Source of the DNA: Marinobacter alexandrii
GTDB taxonomy: Bacteria; Bacteroidota; Bacteroidia; Cytophagales; Cyclobacteriaceae
Reading direction: 5' to 3'
Assembly (NCBI GenBank): GCA_039984955.1
Contig: JBDWTN010000007.1
Location: 2,736,501 to 2,800,500, forward strand
Length of the DNA stretch: 64,000 bases
Both the position numbers and the translations under genes were made by a program. Below the pieces are notes generated by a model, which saw only the letters and a list, made by a program, of their open reading frames with translations, had not been told where the DNA came from and ran no database searches. This document shows positions 37,033 through 47,200 of this stretch, in pieces (position 1 is the first letter of the stretch; each line of letters begins with the position of its first letter).

Positions 37033-38053
37033 AATTTCAATATCATTTATACTCCTTTTTAGCGGGCTCTATGCCACTGCACAACCTCAAGGAAATAGGT
37101 CATATCCCGATACACTTATTTTGAAAACAGATTCGCAAATAGAAATGACATTTGCTTTCTTCGAAATGAGGAATCATAAGGAGTATATGAAAAACGACCT
37201 TTGGAAATCTATTCTTGGGGCGATGGAATCGGCAGTACAGTCATCAACAAGAGATGAAGGTATTGAAGTCTCATACATGAAGGTAAAGCAGCAAGAAGAA
37301 GAGGTAGCAAAGATTGAAATAACCCCTTTGTTGAATACGGCGGATGTTTTCATCATAGAAAACAATGGAATGAAAGAATTGCTGTCAGATAGAATTCAAT
37401 TCACAATTTATCAACGCGAAATATCCATCTCGTTTTCGGTCAATGATCTTAGCGAGTTGGAACAGATAAAGGAAATAAATATTGAAACAGTATGGGATCA
37501 GGTTGAACAAAAGTATAAAAATCAAGGTAGACGTAACCTGTACACTGGAAAAGGTATTATCAAATATGGCAATGCTAATATCGATCAGATAGCATCCAGA
37601 TCGGAGGGCAATGATGCAATAGAATTATCCATGGGTATAGGTATGGGTTATTACAGAGATCGCTTTATTCCAGATCTAGGCTTCAAATTAGGATTTAATT
37701 TTCCAGATAGATTTGGAAATATTAAGGTTCAAACTGGGCTACTTTATACGCAACAGTACTTATTCTTTGGGAGTGAAGAAATAGCAACTTCAGAACCGGA
37801 TGTCAATGGTTTTCTTACTGGTTTTTTCACATTACAATATGGTAGTGGAGGTAAGTTTGGAGGAGGCAATAAGGTAGGTGTCGGTTTAGGATATCTCATT
37901 CACTCGGAAGGTGATTTTTATGAAGGACATACATTTAAGATGTCTTTGTTTACGCAAAAAAGTGATTCAAGAATAAATTTCACACCGGAGCTAATTTTCA
38001 CGAACAGTTTCAAACAAGCGTTCCCAGCTCTGAGGTTTGGCCTTAGTTTTTAG
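37016..38053 (+). CDS. Exported beta-barrel-like protein of the sigma 2 operon
   Basis: A 345-residue protein with a signal peptide (about 4-22, ending ATAQ). The N-terminal half holds charged alpha/beta sequence. The C-terminal half (about 195-345) has alternating Gly/aromatic strands (MGIGMGYYRDRFIPDLGFKL) and ends in Phe (LRFGLSF), as outer-membrane barrels do. It may start at ATG 37016 or 37025. The overlap with the preceding gene indicates one operon of sigma, membrane regulator and outer-membrane protein. It could be the sensor or the product maintained by this sigma factor. Not a recognised family. Confidence 0.65.
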   Translation: MKKMNKISISFILLFSGLYATAQPQGNRSYPDTLILKTDSQIEMTFAFFEMRNHKEYMKNDLWKSILGAMESAVQSSTRDEGIEVSYMKVKQQEEEVAKIEITPLLNTADVFIIENNGMKELLSDRIQFTIYQREISISFSVNDLSELEQIKEINIETVWDQVEQKYKNQGRRNLYTGKGIIKYGNANIDQIASRSEGNDAIELSMGIGMGYYRDRFIPDLGFKLGFNFPDRFGNIKVQTGLLYTQQYLFFGSEEIATSEPDVNGFLTGFFTLQYGSGGKFGGGNKVGVGLGYLIHSEGDFYEGHTFKMSLFTQKSDSRINFTPELIFTNSFKQAFPALRFGLSF

Positions 38054-38123
38054 GTATATACAATTGGTAGACAGGGGATGATTTTTTGAAAGTTTTGACA
38101 CAAGTTTTTCTTTCCTTTAAGGG

Positions 38124-39380
38124 ATGAAAAGATTTATCCGAGACACCATCCTCTGTTCTCTATTCATATTTAGTATCATGGGCGTCTTCGCTTCTGTTAC
38201 ATTTTTCAAAGTTTTTGATCTGTTTGACCCAATAGGAGATATGTTCTCTGATTTTGAATTGACAGATATTGTATTCTCACAGCTAAGTGAAGATCCTATT
38301 GCTGACGAAAGAATAGTCATGGTCAATATTGGAACACTCAGCCGTGAAGGGATTGCGAGACAGATTGAGATCATTAAAAAATACAATCCACGTGTCATCG
38401 GCCTGGATGTAATGTTAGACCTTCAATTACCATTTGAAGAGGATAGTGCTCTTACCAGAGTATTAAGTGAAACTGAAAACATAATAGTAGGTGAAAAACT
38501 CATAGACTTCAACGATGAGCTTGATCATTTTGAACAAACGATTAAGCCAGAAAGCCACATCTCCGATCAAGCTTATTTAGGTTATGTGAATCTTATAACG
38601 AATGCTCGTACACAGGAAGACTTAAAAGTGTGTCGAGAATTTACACCATCCGAAGTAGTAGACGGTGAAACAAGGTATGCTTTTCCGGTAAGACTTGCAT
38701 ATGCGTACGACTCAATGAAAACTGAGCGATTTGTTACAAGAGATAATGATATAGAAGTGGTTAACTACAAGGGAAATATCATAAGCTTTTCATCAAGTAA
38801 TTATGGGATGAAATACTTTGCTCTAGATGTGTACGATGTATTTGATGAGAATTTCACAGAAGACCTCTTTGCTGACAAGATTGTCATCATGTGTTTTATG
38901 GGTAAATATTTAGGAGATACTGAAACAACGGAAGATTTCTACTTTACTCCCATGAATGAAAATTATGTGGGTAAAGCCAAAAATGACATGTTTGGAGGTG
39001 TAATACATGCAAATATCATTTCGCAAATTTTGGATGATGACTACATCGATCAGATGTCACAGCATGCTGAAATTATTCTTGCAATTCTTTTCTGCTTAGT
39101 TAATGTATTCCTTTTCAAGATCATTTACGGTGCTATGCCCAAATGGTACGATGGTATAACTAAAATTTTTCAGCTTGTTGAAGTAATGGGCTTAGCTACT
39201 TTGATGATATTCCTACTGCTAAGTTTCAATTATAAAGCTGATTTTACATTAGCAATCATTGTTATAGCGTTATCTGGAGATTCGTTGGAAGTATATCATG
39301 GAGTAGTGAAAAACCTTTTTTCCAAAGAACGGAGAAAAGAGATATTCAAGGTCAATCGTCGTTTTTGGGAAAATGAATAG
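38124..39380 (+). CDS. CHASE2 domain membrane protein without output domain
   Basis: A 418-residue protein with an N-terminal membrane helix (about 8-28), an extracytoplasmic CHASE2-like domain (about 50-310; ERIVMVNIGTLSREGIARQI, NPRVIGLDVMLD, later DKIVIMCFMGKYLGD and GVIHANIISQILD), and three C-terminal membrane helices (about 315-395). CHASE2 sensors usually continue into a kinase or cyclase; this one stops about 25 residues after the last helix. It lies close to CHAT 3, and CHASE2 and CHAT proteins are often neighbours, so a shared system is plausible. Its 3' end overlaps the convergent pabC-like gene by 29 bases. Confidence 0.82.
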   Translation: MKRFIRDTILCSLFIFSIMGVFASVTFFKVFDLFDPIGDMFSDFELTDIVFSQLSEDPIADERIVMVNIGTLSREGIARQIEIIKKYNPRVIGLDVMLDLQLPFEEDSALTRVLSETENIIVGEKLIDFNDELDHFEQTIKPESHISDQAYLGYVNLITNARTQEDLKVCREFTPSEVVDGETRYAFPVRLAYAYDSMKTERFVTRDNDIEVVNYKGNIISFSSSNYGMKYFALDVYDVFDENFTEDLFADKIVIMCFMGKYLGDTETTEDFYFTPMNENYVGKAKNDMFGGVIHANIISQILDDDYIDQMSQHAEIILAILFCLVNVFLFKIIYGAMPKWYDGITKIFQLVEVMGLATLMIFLLLSFNYKADFTLAIIVIALSGDSLEVYHGVVKNLFSKERRKEIFKVNRRFWENE

Positions 39381-39963
39381 ACGACACTGGTACCGTTAGC
39401 TCTTGAAGATCTAGCATCGCGTTGATTAAGCTAACCTTCTCAAAAGCAAAAAGATCTTCAATCCGGATAGAGACTTCCTTGATTCTTTTTTCTTGCAGAA
39501 GCTGAGTTCTTCTTACACCTTTCAAGAGCGGAGTGTTGGGGGTAAGCCAATCCGAACCATCCCAAAAAACCAAATTAAAGTAGGACCCATCAGTGATCAT
39601 GTTATTGAAAGAAATAATGATGTCATCAGCCTTAGACCTTTTTTCTAACTCATTAATTTTACCTCGATCTTCATATTTCATGTTATAATCAAAAGGCCTT
39701 GACAGGACTACCTCTAATGTTTCAATTCTTTTAGGTAAATATTCTGCAAACTCAATGTCATATTCTGCATCTTCAGTATCCATATCATAGACGACACGGA
39801 CTTTATATGACCCAGGCAGCTTTAGCTTAGGAAGTATTTGAGAAAGATTATGTGAATTGTTTTCAGGTGTACACACTTCAAATACCTGATTCATCCTTTT
39901 TTGATGAAAATCAAGATTGATGTATTGTCCATCTCTCAAAAGGATGCTCTCAATGAATCTCAT
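39352..39963 (-). CDS. pabC: Class IV PLP enzyme, probable aminodeoxychorismate lyase
   Basis: A 203-residue protein of the branched-chain/PabC PLP family. Features are the N-terminal FIESILLRDGQYINLDFHQK, the KYEDRGKINELEKR region that should hold the PLP lysine, the motif DIIISFNNMITDGSYFNLVF (in place of the usual E-x-SxSNxF) and TPLLKGVRRTQLL. It is shorter than E. coli PabC (269). PabC releases pyruvate from aminodeoxychorismate to give p-aminobenzoate for folate. The pabB partner is 20 kb away in this window. Other class IV activities cannot be excluded because of the divergent motif. Confidence 0.75.
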   Translation of the reverse strand: MRFIESILLRDGQYINLDFHQKRMNQVFEVCTPENNSHNLSQILPKLKLPGSYKVRVVYDMDTEDAEYDIEFAEYLPKRIETLEVVLSRPFDYNMKYEDRGKINELEKRSKADDIIISFNNMITDGSYFNLVFWDGSDWLTPNTPLLKGVRRTQLLQEKRIKEVSIRIEDLFAFEKVSLINAMLDLQELTVPVSSIHFPKNDD

Positions 39964-40018
39964 AGTTTTCTGTCTCCTCGTAAAATTCTAACTTTATATC
40001 AAAATATTTCTAATCTCT

Positions 40019-42946
40019 ATGAATCGATTCTTAATCGCAACCATTCTCATGACGCTATCAATAGCATCTTTTTCTCAAAACTTCTTTAAAAAACTAAAAG
40101 AAGCTGTCGAAGAGCAAGTCGAAGATGTTGATACTGAATCCTTGATCAACAAAGATGATCGAATGGCTGATTTTAGGCAAAAACAGCTCGTAAAAGATAC
40201 ATCAAACTATAACTATATTTTCTCGCAAGGCAATCGTGCTTCGTTCTTTGCAAATAGGGAGGGAAAGGAAAGCCTACTGCTAACATTTGCGAAAAATTAT
40301 GAAGATGAGGAAGAAGGAGTAGAAGCGGTAGATCTTGAAATCTATGAGCAAGCCTTTGATTCCAACAGAGGGGGGGAGATGTCTATCTATGTGAATCAAT
40401 CATTTGCGTATACAAGTTTTCTTGAGGCCTTAGGTCTTCTGACAAATGAACTAAGTTTCTCCGAGGTATTGCTGGATTCTGCATTTGTGATTACGGATTT
40501 AGTAGACATGGATACGTTGAACGTGCCAGAAAAATACGCTTTAGGCAAAACCGTGGCAAATATTTCAATACTTACCCACGCAGAAGGGAAGTACAATTTA
40601 TCAGAAGAGTTAATCAAACAGACAACCAACTATTTTAGCGAAGAAATTGGGCTAAAAAGTATTGCACTTGCTTCGTTAAATAATAATCATGCAGTAATAG
40701 CCCAATCTCAAGGAAGGTACACAGAAGCAGAGAAGTATTTTGAAGAAGCAGAGAAGATCATTGGTAATAATGATCGAATAGGTTCTCTATCTCATGCAAT
40801 TATCACAAGTAACAAAGCCCTGTTATATAACGAAATAGGACAATTTGAGGAAGCTAAATCTGCCATACAAAAAGCGATAGATATGGCTTCTGGGGAAATC
40901 AGGTCGAAAGGGAGAGATAATGTAAGCTTTCAAATCAATCAAGGATTGATTCATTATAGTGCTGGAGAATACGCAGTAGCTGAGAATATTTTCAGAAAAA
41001 TCATTGAGTTGAAGGAAAAGAGGTTTGCTAAGAATCAAACAGATGTAGGAAATACAAAAAATTACTTAGCGGCTACATTGATGGAATCAGGAAATACAGA
41101 TGAGGTAGAGCAACTTTTAAAAGACGCTCTTAGCATCTTCGAAAAAAAATATAATAGAGATCATCCGGCATACGTAAAGACAGAGCATAACCTTGCGAGA
41201 TATCAATTGTTTGTGGGTAATCTAAGTGAAGCTGCGAGATTACTAGAAAGCGTAAATGCCAAATATGAAGACTTTTTTGGTGTCAAACATCCAGACTATC
41301 TGAGCTCGTTAGAAGACATGGCTGTAGTCTCATGGAAATCAGGAGACATCAGTCAAGCAACAAATAGATTCAACAGAGTAATATCTTCCAACCTACAACT
41401 AGTAGAGGACTACTTCGGGGCGATGAGTGAGTATGAGAAAGGACAGTACTGGGCGAAGGTGAGACCTTCTATCTTGAAGTACTATGCTTTTGCTGTAGAG
41501 AATGGAAAAAGCAACCCAGAATTACTTACCGAGATGTACAATATTCACCTAAAGACAAAAGGGATTTTATTGAGTGCATCTACCAAGGTTAGGGAGCAAA
41601 TCTTAAATAGCAATGATGAAAAGTTAAAGTTGACTTACAATCAATGGGTTGAGTCAAAAGAGAATTTGATTCATTACTATTCCTTTTCTAAGGCACAGCT
41701 TACAGAGCTAGAAATTGATTTGCCAGCTCTTGAAGCCGAAGCAAATAGCTTAGAGAAAAAACTCAACCAACTTTCATCTTCGTTTGCTCAGTCAAATAAA
41801 CTTCCATCTATTTCACTTACCGAGGTTAAGTCTAAACTTGGGTCTGCAGATGCGGCCATAGAGATAGTAGGATATCCTGTTTTTGATAGAAGCTTTACTG
41901 GTGGAAGGAAATACGCTTTTCTTATAGCGACTCTTGATTCAGTAAATCCAGAGGTAGTCGTAATTGATAATGGCCAGGATCTTGAAACTAAGTATGCCAA
42001 AGCATATTTAAACATGGTCAAGCTAAAGGCCCAGGATCGAATCACTTATGATAAGTTCTGGAGACCAGTTGATGAACAATTAAAGGGAAAAAAGAATATT
42101 CATCTTTCTCTAGATGGAGTCTATTTTCAGGTAAACATTGGAGCACTTCAGAGGCCAGACGGTTCTTTTGTGTCAGATGCATTGAATCTGAATTTGTATT
42201 CTAGCACGAGAGACCTAGTGAAATCTAAGAATACTGAATTTGCATCAAAAAAAGCTGACTTTTTTGGGTATCCTGATTTTGGTACCAAAGGATTGCTTGC
42301 TGCCTTACCGGGAACAAAGACTGAAATTGAAGCGGTAAGTCAAATCACTCGAACAAAAGGCTTTGCAACAAACACATATATGCAGAATCAAGCTACGGAA
42401 GAGAATTTTAAAAGAATTAGCTCTCCTTCTTTACTCCATATTGCAACTCATGGGTTCTTTTTGCCAGAGAGCAAAGCTTCAGGTGACAAGGTGTTTGGCG
42501 TAGAAGTAAATCAAGCCAAGGACAATCCGCTCTTACGTTCTGGTTTAATGCTTGCAAATGCTGAACAAACGATGGGAGAAGCAACGCAAGGAACAGAGGT
42601 TAACACATCTGATAATGGTGTACTTACGGCTTATGAGGTTATTACACTAGATTTAAAAGATACAGACTTAGTGGTATTAAGTGCATGTGAAACGGGACTC
42701 GGAGAAATCAAATCAGGGGAAGGCGTATACGGATTACAGCGTGCTTTTCAGGTAGCAGGGGCAGAATCTGTTATCATGAGTTTATGGAAAGTAAGTGACG
42801 AGGCTACCATGCAATTGATGACAAGCTTCTATAAAGAATGGATGGGAGGAAAGAGAAGGGAAGAAGCCTTCTTTGCTGCGCAGAAAACGTTGCGCGAATC
42901 ATTTCCTGAACCGTACTATTGGGGAGCTTTTGTGATGTTGAATTGA
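40019..42946 (+). CDS. Exported TPR-CHAT domain protein (CHAT 3)
   Basis: A 975-residue protein with a signal peptide (1-19, ending SFSQ), TPR repeats (about 200-470, with units like NLARYQLFVGNLSEAARLLE), a helical linker and a C-terminal CHAT domain (about 660-975). The dyad is His811 in LHIATHGFF and Cys890 in LSACETGLG. Unlike CHAT 1 and CHAT 2 it has no terminal membrane helix and ends directly with PYYWGAFVMLN, so it is probably periplasmic or secreted. A CHASE2 protein is nearby. It ends 4 bases from the convergent desaturase. Confidence 0.88.
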   Translation: MNRFLIATILMTLSIASFSQNFFKKLKEAVEEQVEDVDTESLINKDDRMADFRQKQLVKDTSNYNYIFSQGNRASFFANREGKESLLLTFAKNYEDEEEGVEAVDLEIYEQAFDSNRGGEMSIYVNQSFAYTSFLEALGLLTNELSFSEVLLDSAFVITDLVDMDTLNVPEKYALGKTVANISILTHAEGKYNLSEELIKQTTNYFSEEIGLKSIALASLNNNHAVIAQSQGRYTEAEKYFEEAEKIIGNNDRIGSLSHAIITSNKALLYNEIGQFEEAKSAIQKAIDMASGEIRSKGRDNVSFQINQGLIHYSAGEYAVAENIFRKIIELKEKRFAKNQTDVGNTKNYLAATLMESGNTDEVEQLLKDALSIFEKKYNRDHPAYVKTEHNLARYQLFVGNLSEAARLLESVNAKYEDFFGVKHPDYLSSLEDMAVVSWKSGDISQATNRFNRVISSNLQLVEDYFGAMSEYEKGQYWAKVRPSILKYYAFAVENGKSNPELLTEMYNIHLKTKGILLSASTKVREQILNSNDEKLKLTYNQWVESKENLIHYYSFSKAQLTELEIDLPALEAEANSLEKKLNQLSSSFAQSNKLPSISLTEVKSKLGSADAAIEIVGYPVFDRSFTGGRKYAFLIATLDSVNPEVVVIDNGQDLETKYAKAYLNMVKLKAQDRITYDKFWRPVDEQLKGKKNIHLSLDGVYFQVNIGALQRPDGSFVSDALNLNLYSSTRDLVKSKNTEFASKKADFFGYPDFGTKGLLAALPGTKTEIEAVSQITRTKGFATNTYMQNQATEENFKRISSPSLLHIATHGFFLPESKASGDKVFGVEVNQAKDNPLLRSGLMLANAEQTMGEATQGTEVNTSDNGVLTAYEVITLDLKDTDLVVLSACETGLGEIKSGEGVYGLQRAFQVAGAESVIMSLWKVSDEATMQLMTSFYKEWMGGKRREEAFFAAQKTLRESFPEPYYWGAFVMLN

Positions 42947-42950
42947 AGAT

Positions 42951-44048
42951 CTAGGCTACCTGTACTTGTAAATCTTTTGCACTACCCATTTCTTTCATGT
43001 GCTTGAAATGACTAGTTACAGCAGCTCCAAATGATGGGAAAGCATAATAAGGCAGATCGAACTCTTTCACAGTTTGTTGCACAAATTTGGAAATCTCTGG
43101 ATAGTGTACATGACAAACATCAGGAAATAAATGGTGCTCTATTTGATAATTTAGGCCACCCAAAAACCATGAAAGGACTTTATTATCCATTCCATAGTTG
43201 CACGTAGTTCTGAGTTGATGCACAACCCAGCTATGCTTCATATGTTCAGATTCAGCTTCAAAAAACTCTGCAGGCTCAACCACATGTGCAGTTTGAAAAA
43301 TCATGGCTAGCATGATCCCGGTAATGCAGTGGGATCCAAAGATCATTAAGATGGTTATCCATGCAGGAATAGGAATTAGCATCACAGGAAGTACCAAAAA
43401 GACTGCCCAATAGAAAGCTTTTCTTAAAACAATCTTTGCAAACTCTTTAGGAAAATCTACTTTCTTAATCAGACCTTCTCGTCTGTAATCAAAAGCCTTA
43501 ATAAAGTCTTTTGTTGTGATCCACTCAAGTAACGGTACACAGTAGAAGATAGGAGCGTATATGTGTTGAAATCTGTGAAACCATTTGTGAGGTTGATTTT
43601 TGGAATATCTAAAAACAAACCTTGGTAAGATGTCCTCGTCTGTTTCTTCTATGTTCGTATAGGTGTGGTGAAGCACATTATGCTGGATGTGCCAAATCAG
43701 TCGGTCCACTCCGACAATTGCTGCAGAGAATTCCATAACGGAATTCATTGATTTCTTTTTAAAATATGATCCATGGATTGAGTCATGCATGATGGTGGTT
43801 CCAATGAAAGCTTTGCCTATTCCCATGATCATCCAAAGACCCATCAGCAATGGTAAGTTTGTAAATCCTAATGAAATCATTAAGAAATAGGGGATTAAGT
43901 ACATGGATAAGATCAAAAAGGTCTTAACGATCATTCTGTTGTTTGCATCACGTTGGATTTTATTATCCTGAAAATAGGCGTTTACCCGTGTACGCATTAC
44001 AGCAGCAAACTCTTTGTCAAGTTTGTTTTCAAATTTGTATCTGATCAT
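42951..44048 (-). CDS. Membrane fatty acid desaturase
   Basis: A 365-residue protein with the three histidine boxes of the acyl-lipid desaturase family: HDSIH (88-92), HNVLHH (123-128) and QIEHH (about 310), with at least four membrane helices between them. The QxxHH third box is the front-end (delta-5/delta-6-like) type. These di-iron enzymes insert double bonds in membrane fatty acids using electrons from a ferredoxin or cytochrome. No fused cytochrome b5 domain is present. A well-matched Bacteroidota promoter lies 60 bases upstream. Confidence 0.92.
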   Translation of the reverse strand: MIRYKFENKLDKEFAAVMRTRVNAYFQDNKIQRDANNRMIVKTFLILSMYLIPYFLMISLGFTNLPLLMGLWMIMGIGKAFIGTTIMHDSIHGSYFKKKSMNSVMEFSAAIVGVDRLIWHIQHNVLHHTYTNIEETDEDILPRFVFRYSKNQPHKWFHRFQHIYAPIFYCVPLLEWITTKDFIKAFDYRREGLIKKVDFPKEFAKIVLRKAFYWAVFLVLPVMLIPIPAWITILMIFGSHCITGIMLAMIFQTAHVVEPAEFFEAESEHMKHSWVVHQLRTTCNYGMDNKVLSWFLGGLNYQIEHHLFPDVCHVHYPEISKFVQQTVKEFDLPYYAFPSFGAAVTSHFKHMKEMGSAKDLQVQVA

Positions 44049-44108
44049 GCTCCTATTGTTTCATTTTCAACTTAACACCCCCAAAGCGGCAATGTTTTAT
44101 TGCGGCCG

Positions 44109-44139
44109 CAAAGTTACTAACAAAAGACTTGAGCCCAAA
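44109..44139 (-). promoter_or_regulatory. Bacteroidota-type promoter of the desaturase gene
   Basis: Read on the minus strand, TTTG (44139-44136), 19 bases, TAACTTTG (44116-44109). This matches the primary promoter consensus of the phylum (TTTG-N19-21-TAnnTTTG) in every specified base. Confidence 0.7.
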
Positions 44140-44279
44140 TTAAGTACATCGTAGAATGGGTATGCTCGGACGAGTTTTAGCTTGATAAGCCACTCTTGTT
44201 ACAAAGAAACCTTTCATGGATAGGTTAATTTCTTTCGGTCAATCTTCATTAAATTAGAAGAAACCTAAACCTTAAAAAT

Positions 44280-47200
44280 ATGAATCGTTCTATTCTCACC
44301 CTTTTGTCTTTAGTAATGTTGGTAATAGGCTTTCGCGTAGATGCACAACGAAGAAAATCAACTAGCACAAACCCAGACCCGATAGATTCAAAGCTATTCT
44401 CCAATTTCAAATTCCGAAATATAGGACCAGCCTTCATGTCCGGGAGAATAGCTGATTTAGCAATTGATCCCACAAATGAAAATGTGTGGTACGTGGCTGT
44501 GGGGTCAGGAGGGGTTTGGAAGACGACTAATGCAGGAACCACCTTCAAGCCGGTTTTTGATGATCAATCAGTCTATTCAATTGGTTGTGTCACGTTAGAT
44601 CCCAGTAATCCTTATACTGTATGGGTTGGGACGGGCGAGAATGTAGGAGGCAGGCATATGAGCTTCGGTGATGGCATTTATCGAAGTACAAATGGGGGTG
44701 CTAGCTGGACAAATATGGGATTGAAAGATTCTGAGCATATCTCAAAGATTATTGTTCATCCAGATAATTCTGATGTGATTATGGTGGCATCACAAGGGCC
44801 ACTATGGAGTAAAGGAGGAGATCGCGGATTTTTTAAATCCATAGATGGAGGAAAATCTTGGAAAAAAACTTTAGGAGATGATGAGTTTACGGGAGTGACA
44901 GATATGGTTCATGACCCTCGTGATCCTAATCGTATATATGCTGTGACTTGGGAGCATCATAGAACCATTGCAGCCTGGATGGGCGGTGGCGAAAAGTCTA
45001 GACTTTATGTTAGTGATGATGCTGGAGATTCCTGGACTCAATTAAAGACAGGCCTACCTGAAGGTAAATGGGGTAAAACAGGTTTAGCTATTTCTCCAAT
45101 TAATCCTGATGTATTGTATGCAGCAATTGAGCTGAATAGAACGACTGGTGGTGTTTGGAGGTCTGACAATCGTGGAGGAAGTTGGACGAAAATGTCAGAT
45201 GCTGTAGCTGGAGCTACAGGGCCTCATTACTATCAAGAAATTTATGCTTCTCCTCACAAATTCGACCGATTATATATGATGAATAATCGATTGATGAAAT
45301 CGGAAGACGGAGGTAAGACATTTGAAAATATGGATGAAACGGCTAAGCATGGCGATAATCATGCAATTGCGTTTAAAGCCTCAGACCCCAATTATATATT
45401 GGTTGGTACAGATGGAGGTGTTTATGAAACGTTTGATCTGGGTGTAAGCTGGAGATACATGGAAAACCTGCCAATCACGCAGTTTTACAAAGTAGCTGTA
45501 GATGATGCCGAACCTTTCTATAATGTCTATGGAGGGACGCAGGATAATAGCACCCAGGGAGGACCATCCAGAACAGATAATCATCACGGAATACGAAATG
45601 CAGACTGGAAAGTAGTATTGAACTGGGATGGCCATCAGCCTGCTACAGAACCAGGGAATCCGAATATCATGTATGGTCAACGCCAACAAGGGACACTTTC
45701 AAGAATGGATTTGGCCACAGGTGAAGTAACAGATGTAATGCCCCAACCCGCAGCTGACGAAGACTATGAGCGATACAATTGGGATGCACCTATTCTTGTT
45801 TCGCCGCATGATCCTGCTACAATCTATCACGGATCACAGAGGCTGTGGAAGTCGACTAATCGCGGAGATAGCTGGACTTCTTTGTCTGGAGATTTAACTC
45901 GTGATCAAGAACGAGTGACATTGCCAATTATGGGACGCACGCAGAGCTGGGATTCTCCTTGGGATGTTGGGGCTATGTCTAATTTTAATACCATCACCTC
46001 TATTGCAGTTTCACCTCAGAATGAACAAGTTATTTTCATCGGGACAGACGATGGATTGATTCAAGTAACGGAGAATGAAGGGCAATCGTGGAAACAAATA
46101 GAAGTGAGTGCAATGGGTGTTCCTTCCAGATGTTATGTGAATGATGTTAAGGCAGATCTTTTTGATGAAAACACATTGTATGCTGCTTTAGACAATCATA
46201 AAGAGGGAGACTATCGGCCATACTTGATAAAGAGTACGAATAAAGGGGCTAGTTGGACAAGGATTGAGAATGGTCTGGGGAGCAAGAATTTGGTTTGGAG
46301 AATTGTACAAGATCATGTGAATAAGGACTTGATGTTTGCGGGAACGGAGTTTGGTGTTTACGTAACTGTAGATGGAGGTGAGAGTTGGACAGAAATGTCT
46401 GCAGGAATACCAACCATTTCGTTTAGAGATCTTGCTATTCAGCGGAGGGAAAATGATTTAGTTGCGGCCTCATTTGGAAGAGGGTTTTATGTCTTGGATG
46501 ATTACAGCGCATTGAGAAATGTGAATAAAAATCAAATTAGCGAGACCGCCACTTTGTTTGAACCTCGAAAAGCATGGTGGTATATTGAACGATCAACGAT
46601 TGATTTTGATGATGCCAGAGGTTCTCAAGGGTCACAATTGTACGTAGCACCCAACCCGGATTTCGGAGCTGTTTTTACATACTACCTGAAAGATGAAATC
46701 AAAAGCCTAGAAAGCCAGCGTCAGGCGAGAGAGAAGGGACAAAAAGGAAACATCTCTTTCCCTGGATGGGATGCGCTTGAAGATGAAACAAGAGAATGGA
46801 AACCTTTCGTGTATCTAGAAATTAAAGATCAAGGAGGTAATCTGGTCAATCGAGTGCAAGCAGAAAATAAGAAAGGTTTTAATCGTGTGGCATGGAATCT
46901 TAGAGTAGGAGGCACTCAAGCTTTAACATTGGATGGAGGAACGGGAAACCTGACTGGATTCTTATGTGCTCCTGGAACATATACTGTGACATTAAACAAA
47001 TACGAGCAAGGTAGTTTTTCACAACTTGCAGATCCGGTTAATATAGAAGTAGCTCCATTGAGAAAAGGTACTTTAGATGGTAGCCCAATGAACGAAGTGG
47101 TCGCATTCTGGAGAACATACGAAGACCTAAGTAGAGATGTAAGTATGCTTGCTGTTCAGTTGTCAAATGCACAAAAGATGGCAAGTAAACTTTTTGTAGC

